This document shows positions 8,150 through 16,575 of a DNA stretch of 64,000 nucleotides, in pieces. Made by a program: the position numbers and the translations under genes. Under the pieces are notes generated by a model that was not told the DNA's origin, searched no databases, and saw only the letters and a list, made by a program, of their open reading frames with translations. The stretch comes from Polaribacter sp. BM10 (GTDB lineage: Bacteria; Bacteroidota; Bacteroidia; Flavobacteriales; Flavobacteriaceae): NCBI RefSeq assembly GCF_002005425.1, contig NZ_CP019704.1:2686001-2750000 (forward strand), read 5' to 3'. Every line of letters begins with the position of its first letter. The stretch's first letter is position 1.

Positions 8150-8791
8150 TTGCTCTAGTTTTTTGTTTTTTCTAAAAATTTTATTCCATTCTACAACAAT
8201 CAAAACTTGATAGCATAAGTAAATAAAAGAGTTTAATAACCACAATAAACGTGTGGTTGTCGTTTGAATATTACCTGCAGAAAACAATAATGTACTACAA
8301 ATTAGATATAAGAAAAAACCTGAATTAAAGTAGATGTACTTTTTGTTTTTAGAATCAATTTTTTCGATAAAAAAAACAAAACTAGAAATGATTAAAGGAA
8401 TTGAAAATACAAGAATTTCTATACTATTAAATCGAAATAGCAAATCAGGTTTAAAGCAAAAAACTACAATAAGTGTTATTGGTAAAATTACACAGCTATA
8501 TTTTAAGATGGTTTTTATTACTTGATTGGTTAAAACTGTACTAAAAAACAAACTCATTAAAATATATTGACCAATGGTAAATACATGAAAGAAAAATAAA
8601 TTATTAATTTTTTTAAAAGCTAAATAAGAACTAATAATTTGAATGATTAAACTTAACAGTAAAAAGAAATACAAATATTTATAGGCAATAGATTTTTGCT
8701 TATACGTTACACTATACAGAATAACATTTATAAATAAAACAACGTAACCTAAGTAAATGAGGCTTTTTCGTACTATAAAAATTGAATCCAT
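8141..8791 (-). CDS. Seven-TM membrane protein of unknown function
   Basis: The 216-aa, very hydrophobic protein has seven predicted membrane helices (roughly residues 10-30, 37-58, 65-88, 98-113, 123-142, 150-171, 182-203). It ends in a short basic cytoplasmic tail (WNKIFRKNKKLEQQV). I do not recognise a named family. A diverged, broken paralogue lies immediately upstream. The gene ends 101 bp before the histidine kinase gene. Because the kinase has no sensor domain, this protein could be its membrane sensor partner, but the only support is proximity. No separate dyad lies upstream, so it may be transcribed from the promoter of the 132-aa gene. Confidence 0.8.
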   Translation of the reverse strand: MDSIFIVRKSLIYLGYVVLFINVILYSVTYKQKSIAYKYLYFFLLLSLIIQIISSYLAFKKINNLFFFHVFTIGQYILMSLFFSTVLTNQVIKTILKYSCVILPITLIVVFCFKPDLLFRFNSIEILVFSIPLIISSFVFFIEKIDSKNKKYIYFNSGFFLYLICSTLLFSAGNIQTTTTRLLWLLNSFIYLCYQVLIVVEWNKIFRKNKKLEQQV

Positions 8792-8821
8792 ATAAATTGT
8801 TAAGATTGTAAAATGCTGCGA

Positions 8822-9421
8822 TTAGATTTTATTCTTATTGAAACGAAATAAAAATTGTTTTCTAAAGTTTTTAATCCATTCTATTAAAACTGCTATTTGA
8901 AAAAATAAATACAGCAGTTGATTAATATCCCAAACATATGATTTAATGTGTTTAGTAACAAGGTTACCCAACAAAAAAATAAGTGTACTACAAAGTGTGT
9001 AAACAAAGAAGCCAGAATTAAAATAGATAAACCTTTTACTTGTACTTACTTCTATCTTTTTTAAAAAATACAGAAAACTATATACTAGAAGAGGCGTTGA
9101 GGTTAAAACAATTTCGAATTCACTCCATTTTCGATAAGCTTCTTCGTGTAAATAAAAATATGTTATAATAATAACCCTAAGAGCAATAGTAAAACCTAAA
9201 ATAAATTTAGCTACTTTTTTAAACTCAAGTATTTTTGAAAAAAAAAAGACTTAAAAAAATAAATTGCCCAGTAAAAAAATAATGGCTTAAGTATAAATTA
9301 TTATTACCTTTTGCGCTAATATCACTTGATATTTTTTGAATAACGCAACAAAGCACCAAATACATAATAAAGTATTTTAGTGCTTTGTAATTCTTGTTAT
9401 AAGAGTATAGTATGAAATTTA
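8822..9421 (-). pseudogene. Frameshifted, 5'-truncated paralogue of the seven-TM protein
   Basis: On the minus strand, 9421-9240 encodes a segment like residues ~20-85 of the neighbour (LINFILYSYNKNYKALKYF, then HYFFTGQFIFLSLF). The rest, down to TAA at 8822-8824, continues in another frame (IYFNSGFFVYTLCSTLIF; paralogue: IYFNSGFFLYLICSTLLF). The frames meet at a run of ten A (9238-9247); nine A would restore one frame. The first ~20 residues seen in the paralogue are missing, because the 132-aa gene ends where they would lie, and no good ATG exists. The homopolymer could also be a sequencing error or a phase-variable tract, but the missing start favours a true pseudogene. Confidence 0.8.
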
Positions 9422-9820
9422 TTAACCTCCATTTAAAGGACTTTCTTCATCACAAACATTTGGGCAAGGTTCAGAGAAGTCATAAATATCTCCACCTTCC
9501 TCATCTAAAGTAAGTCCGTCTTTAGAAGAAATCATATCTTTTCCATTTTTGTCTACACCAACCATCATTAATTTTTCGATGTATACTTTTTCTCCTTCAA
9601 CCATTGTTTTTTCTACGCCAATGTATGCTCTAACGCTTGCTGCGCCTTCATCTATAACTTCTTGCAAATCTTTTAAAGGAATGTTAAATGCTCTACAATC
9701 ATTATAATTGTTGTAGCTGCTTTCTAGTTTACGCCACCTTTTAGCCCAGTCTTTTGCAATTTTTAAACTAATAGTGTTTCTTGGGTTTGGTTTTGGTATG
9801 TCGTTTGGTTTCGTTGACAT
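9422..9820 (-). CDS. Conserved hypothetical protein (132 aa)
   Basis: Soluble protein without signal peptide or membrane segment. It has a basic, Pro-rich N-terminus (PKPNPRNTISLKIAKDWAKRWR) and a middle part with an AFNIPLKDLQEVIDE helix. The C-terminus is acidic with two Cys (FSEPCPNVCDEESPLNGG). I recall similar proteins in other Flavobacteriaceae, always unnamed. A dyad lies 101 bp upstream of the start, as with the collar and kinase genes, so it is probably a regulon member. The membrane pseudogene begins immediately downstream. Function unknown. Confidence 0.8.
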   Translation of the reverse strand: MSTKPNDIPKPNPRNTISLKIAKDWAKRWRKLESSYNNYNDCRAFNIPLKDLQEVIDEGAASVRAYIGVEKTMVEGEKVYIEKLMMVGVDKNGKDMISSKDGLTLDEEGGDIYDFSEPCPNVCDEESPLNGG

Positions 9821-9920
9821 TTGTAGTTAATTTAAGTGTTAATATTAAGTTTGGTTAGGCAATAAAAATATGTAAAATAATGTAAACTTGTGTGTTAACT
9901 ATTAACTAATTGCTTAAAAT

Positions 9921-9936
9921 TAGGTGTTTATACTTG
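9921..9936. promoter_or_regulatory. Dyad operator copy 3 (upstream of 132-aa gene; also upstream of uvrC)
   Basis: Sequence TAGGTGTTTATACTTG differs at two positions from copies 1 and 2 and keeps the right half-site ATACTTG plus the following TT. Its edge is 101 bp from the start of the minus-strand 132-aa gene and 67 bp before uvrC on the plus strand. The matching distance to the minus-strand gene suggests that gene is the target. Confidence 0.55.
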
Positions 9937-9991
9937 TTAAATGTTAAAAAATAATCTAGTAATACATTCTTAAATATGTACTAAAAATTGG

Positions 9992-9999
9992 TATTTTCG
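9992..9999 (+). promoter_or_regulatory. Candidate -7 box of uvrC
   Basis: TATTTTCG is one mismatch from TAnnTTTG and lies only 4 bp before the uvrC ATG at 10004. If it is used, the mRNA would be leaderless or nearly so. Confidence 0.35.
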
Positions 10000-10003
10000 T
10001 GCT

Positions 10004-11797
10004 ATGTCTATACCTTCTTTAGAGCTTCAAATAAAAACCTTACCAAAAGAACCTGGTGTTTATCAATATTTTGATAAAAATGATGTAATTATTTATGTTG
10101 GTAAAGCTAAAAACTTAAAAAAAAGAGTTGCTTCTTACTTTAATAAAAACCACGATAGCGGTAAAACAAGAGTTCTAGTAAAAAAGATTGTTCGTATAAA
10201 ACACATTGTTGTAAATACAGAAACAGATGCTTTATTATTAGAAAACAATCTTATAAAAAAATACAAACCTCGCTATAATGTCTTACTAAAGGATGATAAA
10301 AGTTACCCTTGGTTGTGTATAAAAAAAGAGCGTTTTCCTAGAGTTTTTATGACACGTAGAGTTATAAAAGACGGGTCTGAATATTACGGACCATACACTT
10401 CTATAAGAACAGTAAGGGTTTTATTAGACTTAATAAAAGAATTATATCCTTTAAGAACATGTAATTACGATTTAAGTCATCAGAATATAAATGAAGGCAA
10501 ATATAAAGTTTGTTTAGAATATCATTTAAAAAACTGTAAAGGCCCTTGTGAAGCTTTGCAAACCGAAACAAATTATAACGAGTCTATAAAAGAAATTCGA
10601 AACATAATAAAAGGTAATTTTAAAGAAAGTCTAGAGAAATTTAATAGCATGATGTTAAATTTTGCTGAAAACATGGAGTTTGAAGAGGCGCAAAAAATTA
10701 AAGAAAAATTAGACTTACTTAGCAATTATCAATCTAAAAGTACTATTATAAATCCGTCGATAAATAATGTAGATGTATTTTCTATTATTTCTGATGAAAC
10801 CCATGGTTATGCTAATTTTCTAAAAATTTCTAACGGATCGATTATACAGTCACATACCACAGAAATTAAAAAGAAGCTAGACGAAACAGATAAAGAATTA
10901 TTAGAATTGTTTATTGTAGAAATTAGACAACGTTTCGAATCGCAATCGCCAGAAATTTATGTGCCTTTTAAAGTAGATTTAGGTGAAAATTTAAAAGTTA
11001 CAATTCCTAAATTAGGCGATAAAAAACGTATTGTAGAGCTGTCTCAAAGAAATGCAAAATATTATAGACAAGAGCAATTTAAACAGGTTCAGATTGTAGA
11101 TCCAGAAAGGCATACAAAAAGAATAATGGCGCAAATGAAAAAAGATTTACGCCTTTCTGTAGAGCCTCGTCATATAGAATGTTTCGATAATTCGAATATA
11201 CAAGGTACAAACCCAGTTGCCGCGTGTGTTGTTTTTAGAGATGGTAAACCAAGTAAAAAAGAATACAGACATTACAACATAAAAACTGTTGTTGGGCCAG
11301 ACGATTTTGGTTCTATGGAAGAAGTTGTTTTTAGAAGGTACAAACGTTTGTTAGAAGAAGACAAACCGTTACCACAATTAATTATTGTAGATGGTGGTAA
11401 AGGACAGCTTTCATCAGCATTAAAAAGTTTAGAGGTTTTAGGTTTGCGAGGTAAAATTGCCATAATAGGTATTGCTAAAAGATTAGAAGAAATTTATTAC
11501 CCAGATGATCCAATACCATTATATTTAGATAAAAAATCTGAAACCTTAAAGATTACGCAGTATTTAAGAAATGAGGCGCACAGATTCGGAATTACATTTC
11601 ACAGAAATAAACGAAGTAAAAGTGCTATAAAATCTGAGTTAGAACAAATTCCGGATATTGGTAAACAGACAATTACTACATTATTACGTAAATTTAAATC
11701 GGCAAAACGTGTAAAAGAAGCTTCTCTAGAAGATTTAAAAGCTACAATTGGTAATTCTAGAGCTTTAAAAGTCTACAATTATTATCACAAACAATAA
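10004..11797 (+). CDS. uvrC: Excinuclease ABC subunit C
   Basis: Makes the dual incisions in nucleotide excision repair after UvrA/UvrB damage recognition. The 597 aa show the full domain order. The GIY-YIG nuclease comes first (GVYQYFDKNDVIIYVGKAKNL, residues ~17-37). Then come the Cys-containing region (CNYDLS...CLEYHLKNCKGPC), the UVR motif (MEFEEAQKIKEKLDLL, ~223-238), the RNase H-like nuclease (ECFDNSNIQGTNPVA; VDGGKGQLS), and C-terminal helix-hairpin-helix repeats (IPDIGKQTITTLL). A patatin-family gene starts 2 bp after its stop, so the two are probably co-transcribed. Confidence 0.97.
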   Translation: MSIPSLELQIKTLPKEPGVYQYFDKNDVIIYVGKAKNLKKRVASYFNKNHDSGKTRVLVKKIVRIKHIVVNTETDALLLENNLIKKYKPRYNVLLKDDKSYPWLCIKKERFPRVFMTRRVIKDGSEYYGPYTSIRTVRVLLDLIKELYPLRTCNYDLSHQNINEGKYKVCLEYHLKNCKGPCEALQTETNYNESIKEIRNIIKGNFKESLEKFNSMMLNFAENMEFEEAQKIKEKLDLLSNYQSKSTIINPSINNVDVFSIISDETHGYANFLKISNGSIIQSHTTEIKKKLDETDKELLELFIVEIRQRFESQSPEIYVPFKVDLGENLKVTIPKLGDKKRIVELSQRNAKYYRQEQFKQVQIVDPERHTKRIMAQMKKDLRLSVEPRHIECFDNSNIQGTNPVAACVVFRDGKPSKKEYRHYNIKTVVGPDDFGSMEEVVFRRYKRLLEEDKPLPQLIIVDGGKGQLSSALKSLEVLGLRGKIAIIGIAKRLEEIYYPDDPIPLYLDKKSETLKITQYLRNEAHRFGITFHRNKRSKSAIKSELEQIPDIGKQTITTLLRKFKSAKRVKEASLEDLKATIGNSRALKVYNYYHKQ

Positions 11798-11799
11798 TC

Positions 11800-13998
11800 A
11801 TGAAAATAAAACTACTTTTTTTTGTTTCTCTTATCACCTTAAGTATTTATACGCAAAGTAAACAGCCAAAAGTAGGATTGGTTTTAAGCGGAGGAGGTGC
11901 CAAAGGTTTTGCTCATATAGGCGTTTTAAAAGCAATTGATAAAGCTGGTATACAAATAGATTATGTTGGTGGTACAAGTATGGGCGCAATTGTTGGTGGT
12001 TTGTATGCTGCTGGTTATTCTGCAAATCAAATAGAAGAAATTATTCTAAAAACAGATTTCTTAACGCTGTTAAGAGACCGATTACCTAGAAGTTCAGAAA
12101 CCTTTTTCGAGAAAGAATATGGCGAAAAATCTGTAGTTACACTGCCTGTTAACAAAGGTAAAATAGGTTTACCAAGAGCAATTTCTAAAGGACAAAATGT
12201 ATTAAACTTATTGTTAGAACTTTTCGATTCTGTAGATGGCAATCAAGATTTCTCTAAACTTTCAATTCCGTTTTTTTGTATTGCAACAGATGTAGAAAAC
12301 GGATCGCCAGTAATTTTAGAAAAAGGCTCTTTACCATTAGCTTTAAGAGCAAGTGGTTCTTTCCCTTCACTTTTAAACCCTGTAGAGATTGATGATAAGC
12401 TGTTAATTGATGGTGGTATTGCAAATAATTTTCCTGTGAGTATTTTAAAGCAAAAAGGAATGGATATTGTGATTGGTGTAGATGTAGAAGGTAAACTGTT
12501 TCAGAAAGATAAAATAAACTCTGTTGTTGCTTTATTAAACCAGATTATGAGCTATAAAATGTATAGTAAATCTGATGAAGAGGTAAAAAAGTTAGATGTT
12601 TATATTCATCCAGAAATTTATAATTATACAGTTGTAGATTTTGATAAAAAAGAAGAAATTTTAAAAAAAGGTGTTATCGAAGCATCTAAATATGCAAAGG
12701 TTTTTGATGAAATTGCAGCCAAACAAAAAACAAAAAAGAAAAGAAAAAACTTAGAATTTAGCACAGAAAAGTTGTTGATTTCTGATATTGGAATTGATGG
12801 AGCTTCTTATTATACCAGAGCATTTGTTTTGGGGAAACTAAATATAAAAAATGGAGATAGTTTATCTAGAAACGACATTACAAAGAAGATTTATTTGCTT
12901 TCTGCAACAAGAAATTATAACCGAATAGAATATAATTTAATTAAAAAAGTAGACGGAAGTTATTTGTTAGACTTTAGATTAAAAGAATCTAACGAAAATG
13001 CAAACTTAAAGTTAGGTGTACATTACGACTTGCTGTATAAGTCGAGTGTTTTGGCTAGTTACAACCAGAAACATTTACTTAAAAAAAACGATTTGTTTTC
13101 TTTAGACATGATTTTAGGAGATAATTTAAGATACAATTTAAATTATTTTGTAGATAATGGTTTTTATATAAGTTACGGGTTTAGATCTCGTTACAATCAT
13201 TTTAGAAGTAATTCGAAATATAATCAAGTATCAGATTTACCCAACGTAAGTAGTATCAACTTAAGTTATACAGATATTACCAATCAAGCCTTTTTTCAGA
13301 CGACATTTAATAGAAAATTTGCTTTAGGTGTAGGTGCAGAGCATAAATGGTTAAAAGCATCAACAGAAACATTATCTACTAATGATGTGCCAGAAACAAT
13401 AATCGATAGAAGTAATTATTTTAATGCCTTCGGATATATAAAGTTAGACACTTACGATAAAAAATATTTTGCTACCAAAGGTTATTTTGCCGACTTAAAT
13501 TTTAAATGGTATATCGCATCAACAGATTACAATGATAATTTTACAATGTTTTCGCAAGCAAAAGGAACGTTGGGTTTTGCTAAAACCTTTTTTGATAGAT
13601 TTACATTTCTGAACACTAATGAAGCTGGTTTTACTTTTGGGCAACCAACCTCTAATGTTTTCGATTTTTATCTAGGTGGTTACAATCAAAATTACATAAA
13701 TACTTTTGTGTCATTATACGGATATGAATTGGCAGATTTGTCTAACAATTCTTTTATAAAATCTCAATTTGATTTTAGATATCGAGTAGGCGATTCTCAT
13801 TATTTTTCAGTTATTGCAAATTATGCACGATTAGAAGATAATGTATTTAAAGATTTAGATTTATTCGAAAATGTAAAATCTGGTTATGCTTTAGGTTATA
13901 GTTACGATTCTTTTTTGGGACCTATAGAAATAAAATATAGCTGGACGCCAGACCATACAGATGGGCAATGGTTATTTAATTTAGGGTTTTGGTTTTAA
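11800..13998 (+). CDS. Patatin-like phospholipase with C-terminal outer-membrane barrel
   Basis: The 732-aa exported protein has a signal peptide (1-20) and a patatin lipid-hydrolase domain (25-300) with the oxyanion motif SGGGAKG (30-36), nucleophile S60 in GGTSMG and catalytic D204 in DGG. A POTRA-like linker (~325-400) and a predicted beta-barrel region follow. The protein ends in Phe (LGFWF), as outer-membrane proteins do. The layout matches the PlpD/type Vd-like group, in which a patatin is fused to an Omp85-type barrel. Likely role: outer-membrane lipid hydrolysis or remodelling (inference). It follows uvrC by 2 bp and ends at a strong terminator. Confidence 0.9.
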   Translation: MKIKLLFFVSLITLSIYTQSKQPKVGLVLSGGGAKGFAHIGVLKAIDKAGIQIDYVGGTSMGAIVGGLYAAGYSANQIEEIILKTDFLTLLRDRLPRSSETFFEKEYGEKSVVTLPVNKGKIGLPRAISKGQNVLNLLLELFDSVDGNQDFSKLSIPFFCIATDVENGSPVILEKGSLPLALRASGSFPSLLNPVEIDDKLLIDGGIANNFPVSILKQKGMDIVIGVDVEGKLFQKDKINSVVALLNQIMSYKMYSKSDEEVKKLDVYIHPEIYNYTVVDFDKKEEILKKGVIEASKYAKVFDEIAAKQKTKKKRKNLEFSTEKLLISDIGIDGASYYTRAFVLGKLNIKNGDSLSRNDITKKIYLLSATRNYNRIEYNLIKKVDGSYLLDFRLKESNENANLKLGVHYDLLYKSSVLASYNQKHLLKKNDLFSLDMILGDNLRYNLNYFVDNGFYISYGFRSRYNHFRSNSKYNQVSDLPNVSSINLSYTDITNQAFFQTTFNRKFALGVGAEHKWLKASTETLSTNDVPETIIDRSNYFNAFGYIKLDTYDKKYFATKGYFADLNFKWYIASTDYNDNFTMFSQAKGTLGFAKTFFDRFTFLNTNEAGFTFGQPTSNVFDFYLGGYNQNYINTFVSLYGYELADLSNNSFIKSQFDFRYRVGDSHYFSVIANYARLEDNVFKDLDLFENVKSGYALGYSYDSFLGPIEIKYSWTPDHTDGQWLFNLGFWF

Positions 13999-14011
13999 AA
14001 AACTAAAAACA

Positions 14012-14046
14012 AAAAAAGCCATGAATTAATTCATGGCTTTTTTTAA
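14012..14046. terminator. Bidirectional palindromic terminator
   Basis: AAAGCCATGAATT / AATTCATGGCTTT is a perfect palindrome with A-run and T-run flanks. It lies between the convergent patatin (+) and phosphate transporter (-) genes and can serve both. Confidence 0.93.
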
Positions 14047-14062
14047 TGTATAAATAGTAATC

Positions 14063-16315
14063 TTATTTTTTAGATTTCGTAGTTAAATAAAACTCTTCGT
14101 ATGTATTTAAAAGGTTCATTAATGCAGAAATTAAATCTTTTGTTTCTAGTAATAAACTAAAATAAAGAGTTGTATTCTTTGGGCTTGTTTCATCTGTTCT
14201 AATTCTAGCGACTTGCTTTTCTACAGAATCAGAAACATGGTTTAAGAGTTGTCTTTTATCAAAAATAATCTGACTTAAATCATCGAAACTTCTATTTTTA
14301 AAAGTAGCATTTACTTTCATTAAAAGAGAAGCCAATTCAATATCAATTTCCTTAAGATCTTTTAACTGACCTTTCTTTAAGTTTTTATGATTGTTGTTTA
14401 CATGCTTGTAACTTGCTCTAGAAATATAGCTTATAGATTGCGCAACGTCTTGTAAATAACCTAAAACCATAATATAGAATCTACTAGCTTGTACAGATGT
14501 TTCATCTAAAGATTTTATAAAATAGAATACACCATCTTTTAAGCTGTCAATCTCACTATTAAGCTTTTCTACGTGTTTATCTGTTTTACGAAGTTTATTT
14601 AAATCGTGGTTTGCTAAATCGTTAACAACATTTGTATACAATTTGTTTACTCTTTCTGCAACACCAGAAATATGATCTGCACTTTCTTCGATTACACCAT
14701 TAATAGTAATTAATTCAGCTCTTTCTATGTAATCTTTCTTTTTTACTTCTTTTGTTTTATTACGGTGTTTTATGGTGTTTCTACCAATTAAAACAGCTAA
14801 AAGAATTAATAATAAAGGGATAGATGCAATATGTAAACTAATTAAATAAGCAATAACACCTGCTACAATAAATGCAATAATTGCAGTTAAAAACCAACCA
14901 CCAATTACATTTAAAACACCAGCAACTCTATAAACTGCACTTTCTCTACCCCAAGCTCTATCTGCTAAAGAAGTACCCATTGCAACCATAAATGTTACAT
15001 AAGTTGTAGAGAGTGGCAACTTCATAGAAGTTGCTATAGAAATTAAAACACTTGCCATAATTAAGTTTACCGAAGCTCTAACTAAATCGAAAGCAGGCAT
15101 TTCGTAAGTTTTGTCTTTTGTAAGTTGTAAAACAGGTTTTTCGAATTTAGAATTGATAAATGTTTGTGTTTTCTTTGGAATGATATAATTAATACCAACA
15201 TTTAAAAACATTGCAGCTCTAACAACAACTCTAGATACATTATTAGGTTGAAATTTTTCATGACCTTCACCTTGTCTAGATAAATTAATACCAGTTTCTA
15301 TTACAGATTTAGCTTTAGAAGAGGTCCATAAAGTAACAACCATAATTGCACCAGCCAATAGCAGTAACCAAATATTAGAAGGTACTTTTTTAGCCAAACT
15401 TCCCATAGAAAATAACTGAGGATCTACACCAGAAACACTCCAAGCTTCATAAGAGTTTAATGCAGCAATTGGCACACCAATAAAGTTTACTAAATCGTTA
15501 CCAGCAAAAGCCATTGCTAAAGAAAAAGTACCAACACCTATAATTAAAACAAGAATGTTAATCTTTAAAAAACGAATTAACAATCCAGAAATTAATGTCC
15601 AAATTAAAAAACTAGCAGCTATAATCTGTATTGTATTTCCTTCTAATAACCCAGCAATACTGCCGTAGAAATCTGTACCTTTTAAACCTTTAATTATTAT
15701 AAAATATGTAATTGCTGTAATTGCAAAACCGCCAAATAAAGCATTTATATAATTAGGTCTTGTTTCAAAGTTAAAAGAATAAATAAGTCTCGAGAAGTAT
15801 TGCACAATTGCACCAACAGAAAAAGCAACTACTACAGAGAGTAAAATACCTAAAACAATATCTGTAGCGGTATTGTAATTGATATAATTCCAGATAGCGC
15901 TAATGTTTTCGGCATCGTTATTTGCAATTTTAATAAGCGCAATAACTACAGCAGATCCTAGAAGTTCAAAAACAATAGAAACGGTTGTAGAAGTTGGCAT
16001 TCCTAAAGAGTTAAAGATATCTAGCAATAGAATATCAGTAATCATTACTGCCATAAAGATGTACATTACATCTTGAAAAACAAACATACCAGGATTAAAA
16101 ATACCTTTTCTTGCAACCTCCATCATTCCACTAGAAGTTACAGCGCCAAAGAAGACACCAACACTAGCAATAATCATTATTTTCTTTACAGAAATGGCTT
16201 TAGAACCTATGGCAGAATTTAAAAAATTTACTGCATCATTACTTACACCAACAACTAAATCTACAATAGCTAAAACAGCTAAAGCGACAAGCATCAAAAT
16301 ATATGGATCACCCAT
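14063..16315 (-). CDS. PiT-family inorganic phosphate transporter with PhoU-like C-terminal domain
   Basis: The 750-aa inner-membrane phosphate:cation symporter has the PHO4-family inverted repeat: the first signature around residues 24-41 (GVSNDAVNFLNSAIGSKA) and its partner near 440-460 (MGTSLADRAWG). About a dozen membrane segments lie between residue 1 and ~500. The last ~230 residues are a cytoplasmic helical bundle (ITINGVIEESADHISGVAERVNKLY) that resembles PhoU/DUF47 proteins. E. coli PitA has no such domain, but large Bacteroidota PiT proteins do. The gene diverges from a TonB receptor. The 260-bp gap carries 11-bp-phased repeats, which suggests phosphate-controlled transcription. Confidence 0.93.
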   Translation of the reverse strand: MGDPYILMLVALAVLAIVDLVVGVSNDAVNFLNSAIGSKAISVKKIMIIASVGVFFGAVTSSGMMEVARKGIFNPGMFVFQDVMYIFMAVMITDILLLDIFNSLGMPTSTTVSIVFELLGSAVVIALIKIANNDAENISAIWNYINYNTATDIVLGILLSVVVAFSVGAIVQYFSRLIYSFNFETRPNYINALFGGFAITAITYFIIIKGLKGTDFYGSIAGLLEGNTIQIIAASFLIWTLISGLLIRFLKINILVLIIGVGTFSLAMAFAGNDLVNFIGVPIAALNSYEAWSVSGVDPQLFSMGSLAKKVPSNIWLLLLAGAIMVVTLWTSSKAKSVIETGINLSRQGEGHEKFQPNNVSRVVVRAAMFLNVGINYIIPKKTQTFINSKFEKPVLQLTKDKTYEMPAFDLVRASVNLIMASVLISIATSMKLPLSTTYVTFMVAMGTSLADRAWGRESAVYRVAGVLNVIGGWFLTAIIAFIVAGVIAYLISLHIASIPLLLILLAVLIGRNTIKHRNKTKEVKKKDYIERAELITINGVIEESADHISGVAERVNKLYTNVVNDLANHDLNKLRKTDKHVEKLNSEIDSLKDGVFYFIKSLDETSVQASRFYIMVLGYLQDVAQSISYISRASYKHVNNNHKNLKKGQLKDLKEIDIELASLLMKVNATFKNRSFDDLSQIIFDKRQLLNHVSDSVEKQVARIRTDETSPKNTTLYFSLLLETKDLISALMNLLNTYEEFYLTTKSKK

Positions 16316-16338
16316 TTTTCTTCAAAAATTTTAAGCAG

Positions 16339-16346
16339 CAAAGTTA
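16339..16346 (-). promoter_or_regulatory. -7 promoter box of the phosphate transporter gene
   Basis: On the minus strand this reads TAACTTTG, an exact TAnnTTTG match, 23 bp before the ATG. The nearest phased repeat (16368-16372) lies 21 bp upstream, which leaves the repeats where the -33 element would be. That is as expected for an activator-dependent promoter. Confidence 0.6.
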
Positions 16347-16367
16347 AATACTCAATCTGTTGACTAC

Positions 16368-16383
16368 GTTATCTTAATGTTAT
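16368..16383 (-). promoter_or_regulatory. Phased ATAAC direct repeats upstream of the phosphate transporter (candidate Pho box)
   Basis: On the minus strand ATAAC occurs at 16383-16379 and 16372-16368, an 11-bp period. The period and the TAAC core match the array facing the divergent TonB receptor. The 21-bp gap to the -7 box is the same on both sides. The layout resembles known PhoB/PhoP sites (direct repeats every 11 bp; TTAACA in Bacillus). Confidence 0.55.
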
Positions 16384-16476
16384 GAAATTCATTTAAGAAC
16401 GCGTCAAAAATAACAATTTTATTATTAAACCATAAAATTATTAAGAAATGTTAAATTAACATATAAACACGCTTGG

Positions 16477-16525
16477 TTAACATTGTCTTAACGCGCTAAT
16501 AACGCAACGATAATTTACAACTAAC
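16477..16525 (+). promoter_or_regulatory. Array of five 11-bp-phased TAAC repeats upstream of TonB receptor (candidate Pho box)
   Basis: TTAAC (16477), TTAAC (16488), ATAAC (16499), ATAAT (16510) and CTAAC (16521) start at exact 11-bp intervals. The last repeat ends 21 bp before a -7-like GACTTTTG (16547-16554), the same gap as on the transporter side. One-turn spacing of direct repeats is typical of OmpR/PhoB-family binding. Phosphate is the likely signal because of the divergent PiT gene (inference). Confidence 0.65.
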
Positions 16526-16575
16526 ATAGACTTTACAAACCTAACGGACTTTTGCCAAAGTAAATAACATACAAA

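Noticed and set aside
8822..9421. Intact second 7-TM protein gene
   Set aside because: The homology changes frame at the A10 tract and the N-terminal coding part is missing, so one intact product cannot be made from the sequence as given.
16316..16575. A hidden small gene in the 260-bp transporter/receptor gap
   Set aside because: No frame of useful length with a start; the region is explained by divergent promoters and phased repeats.
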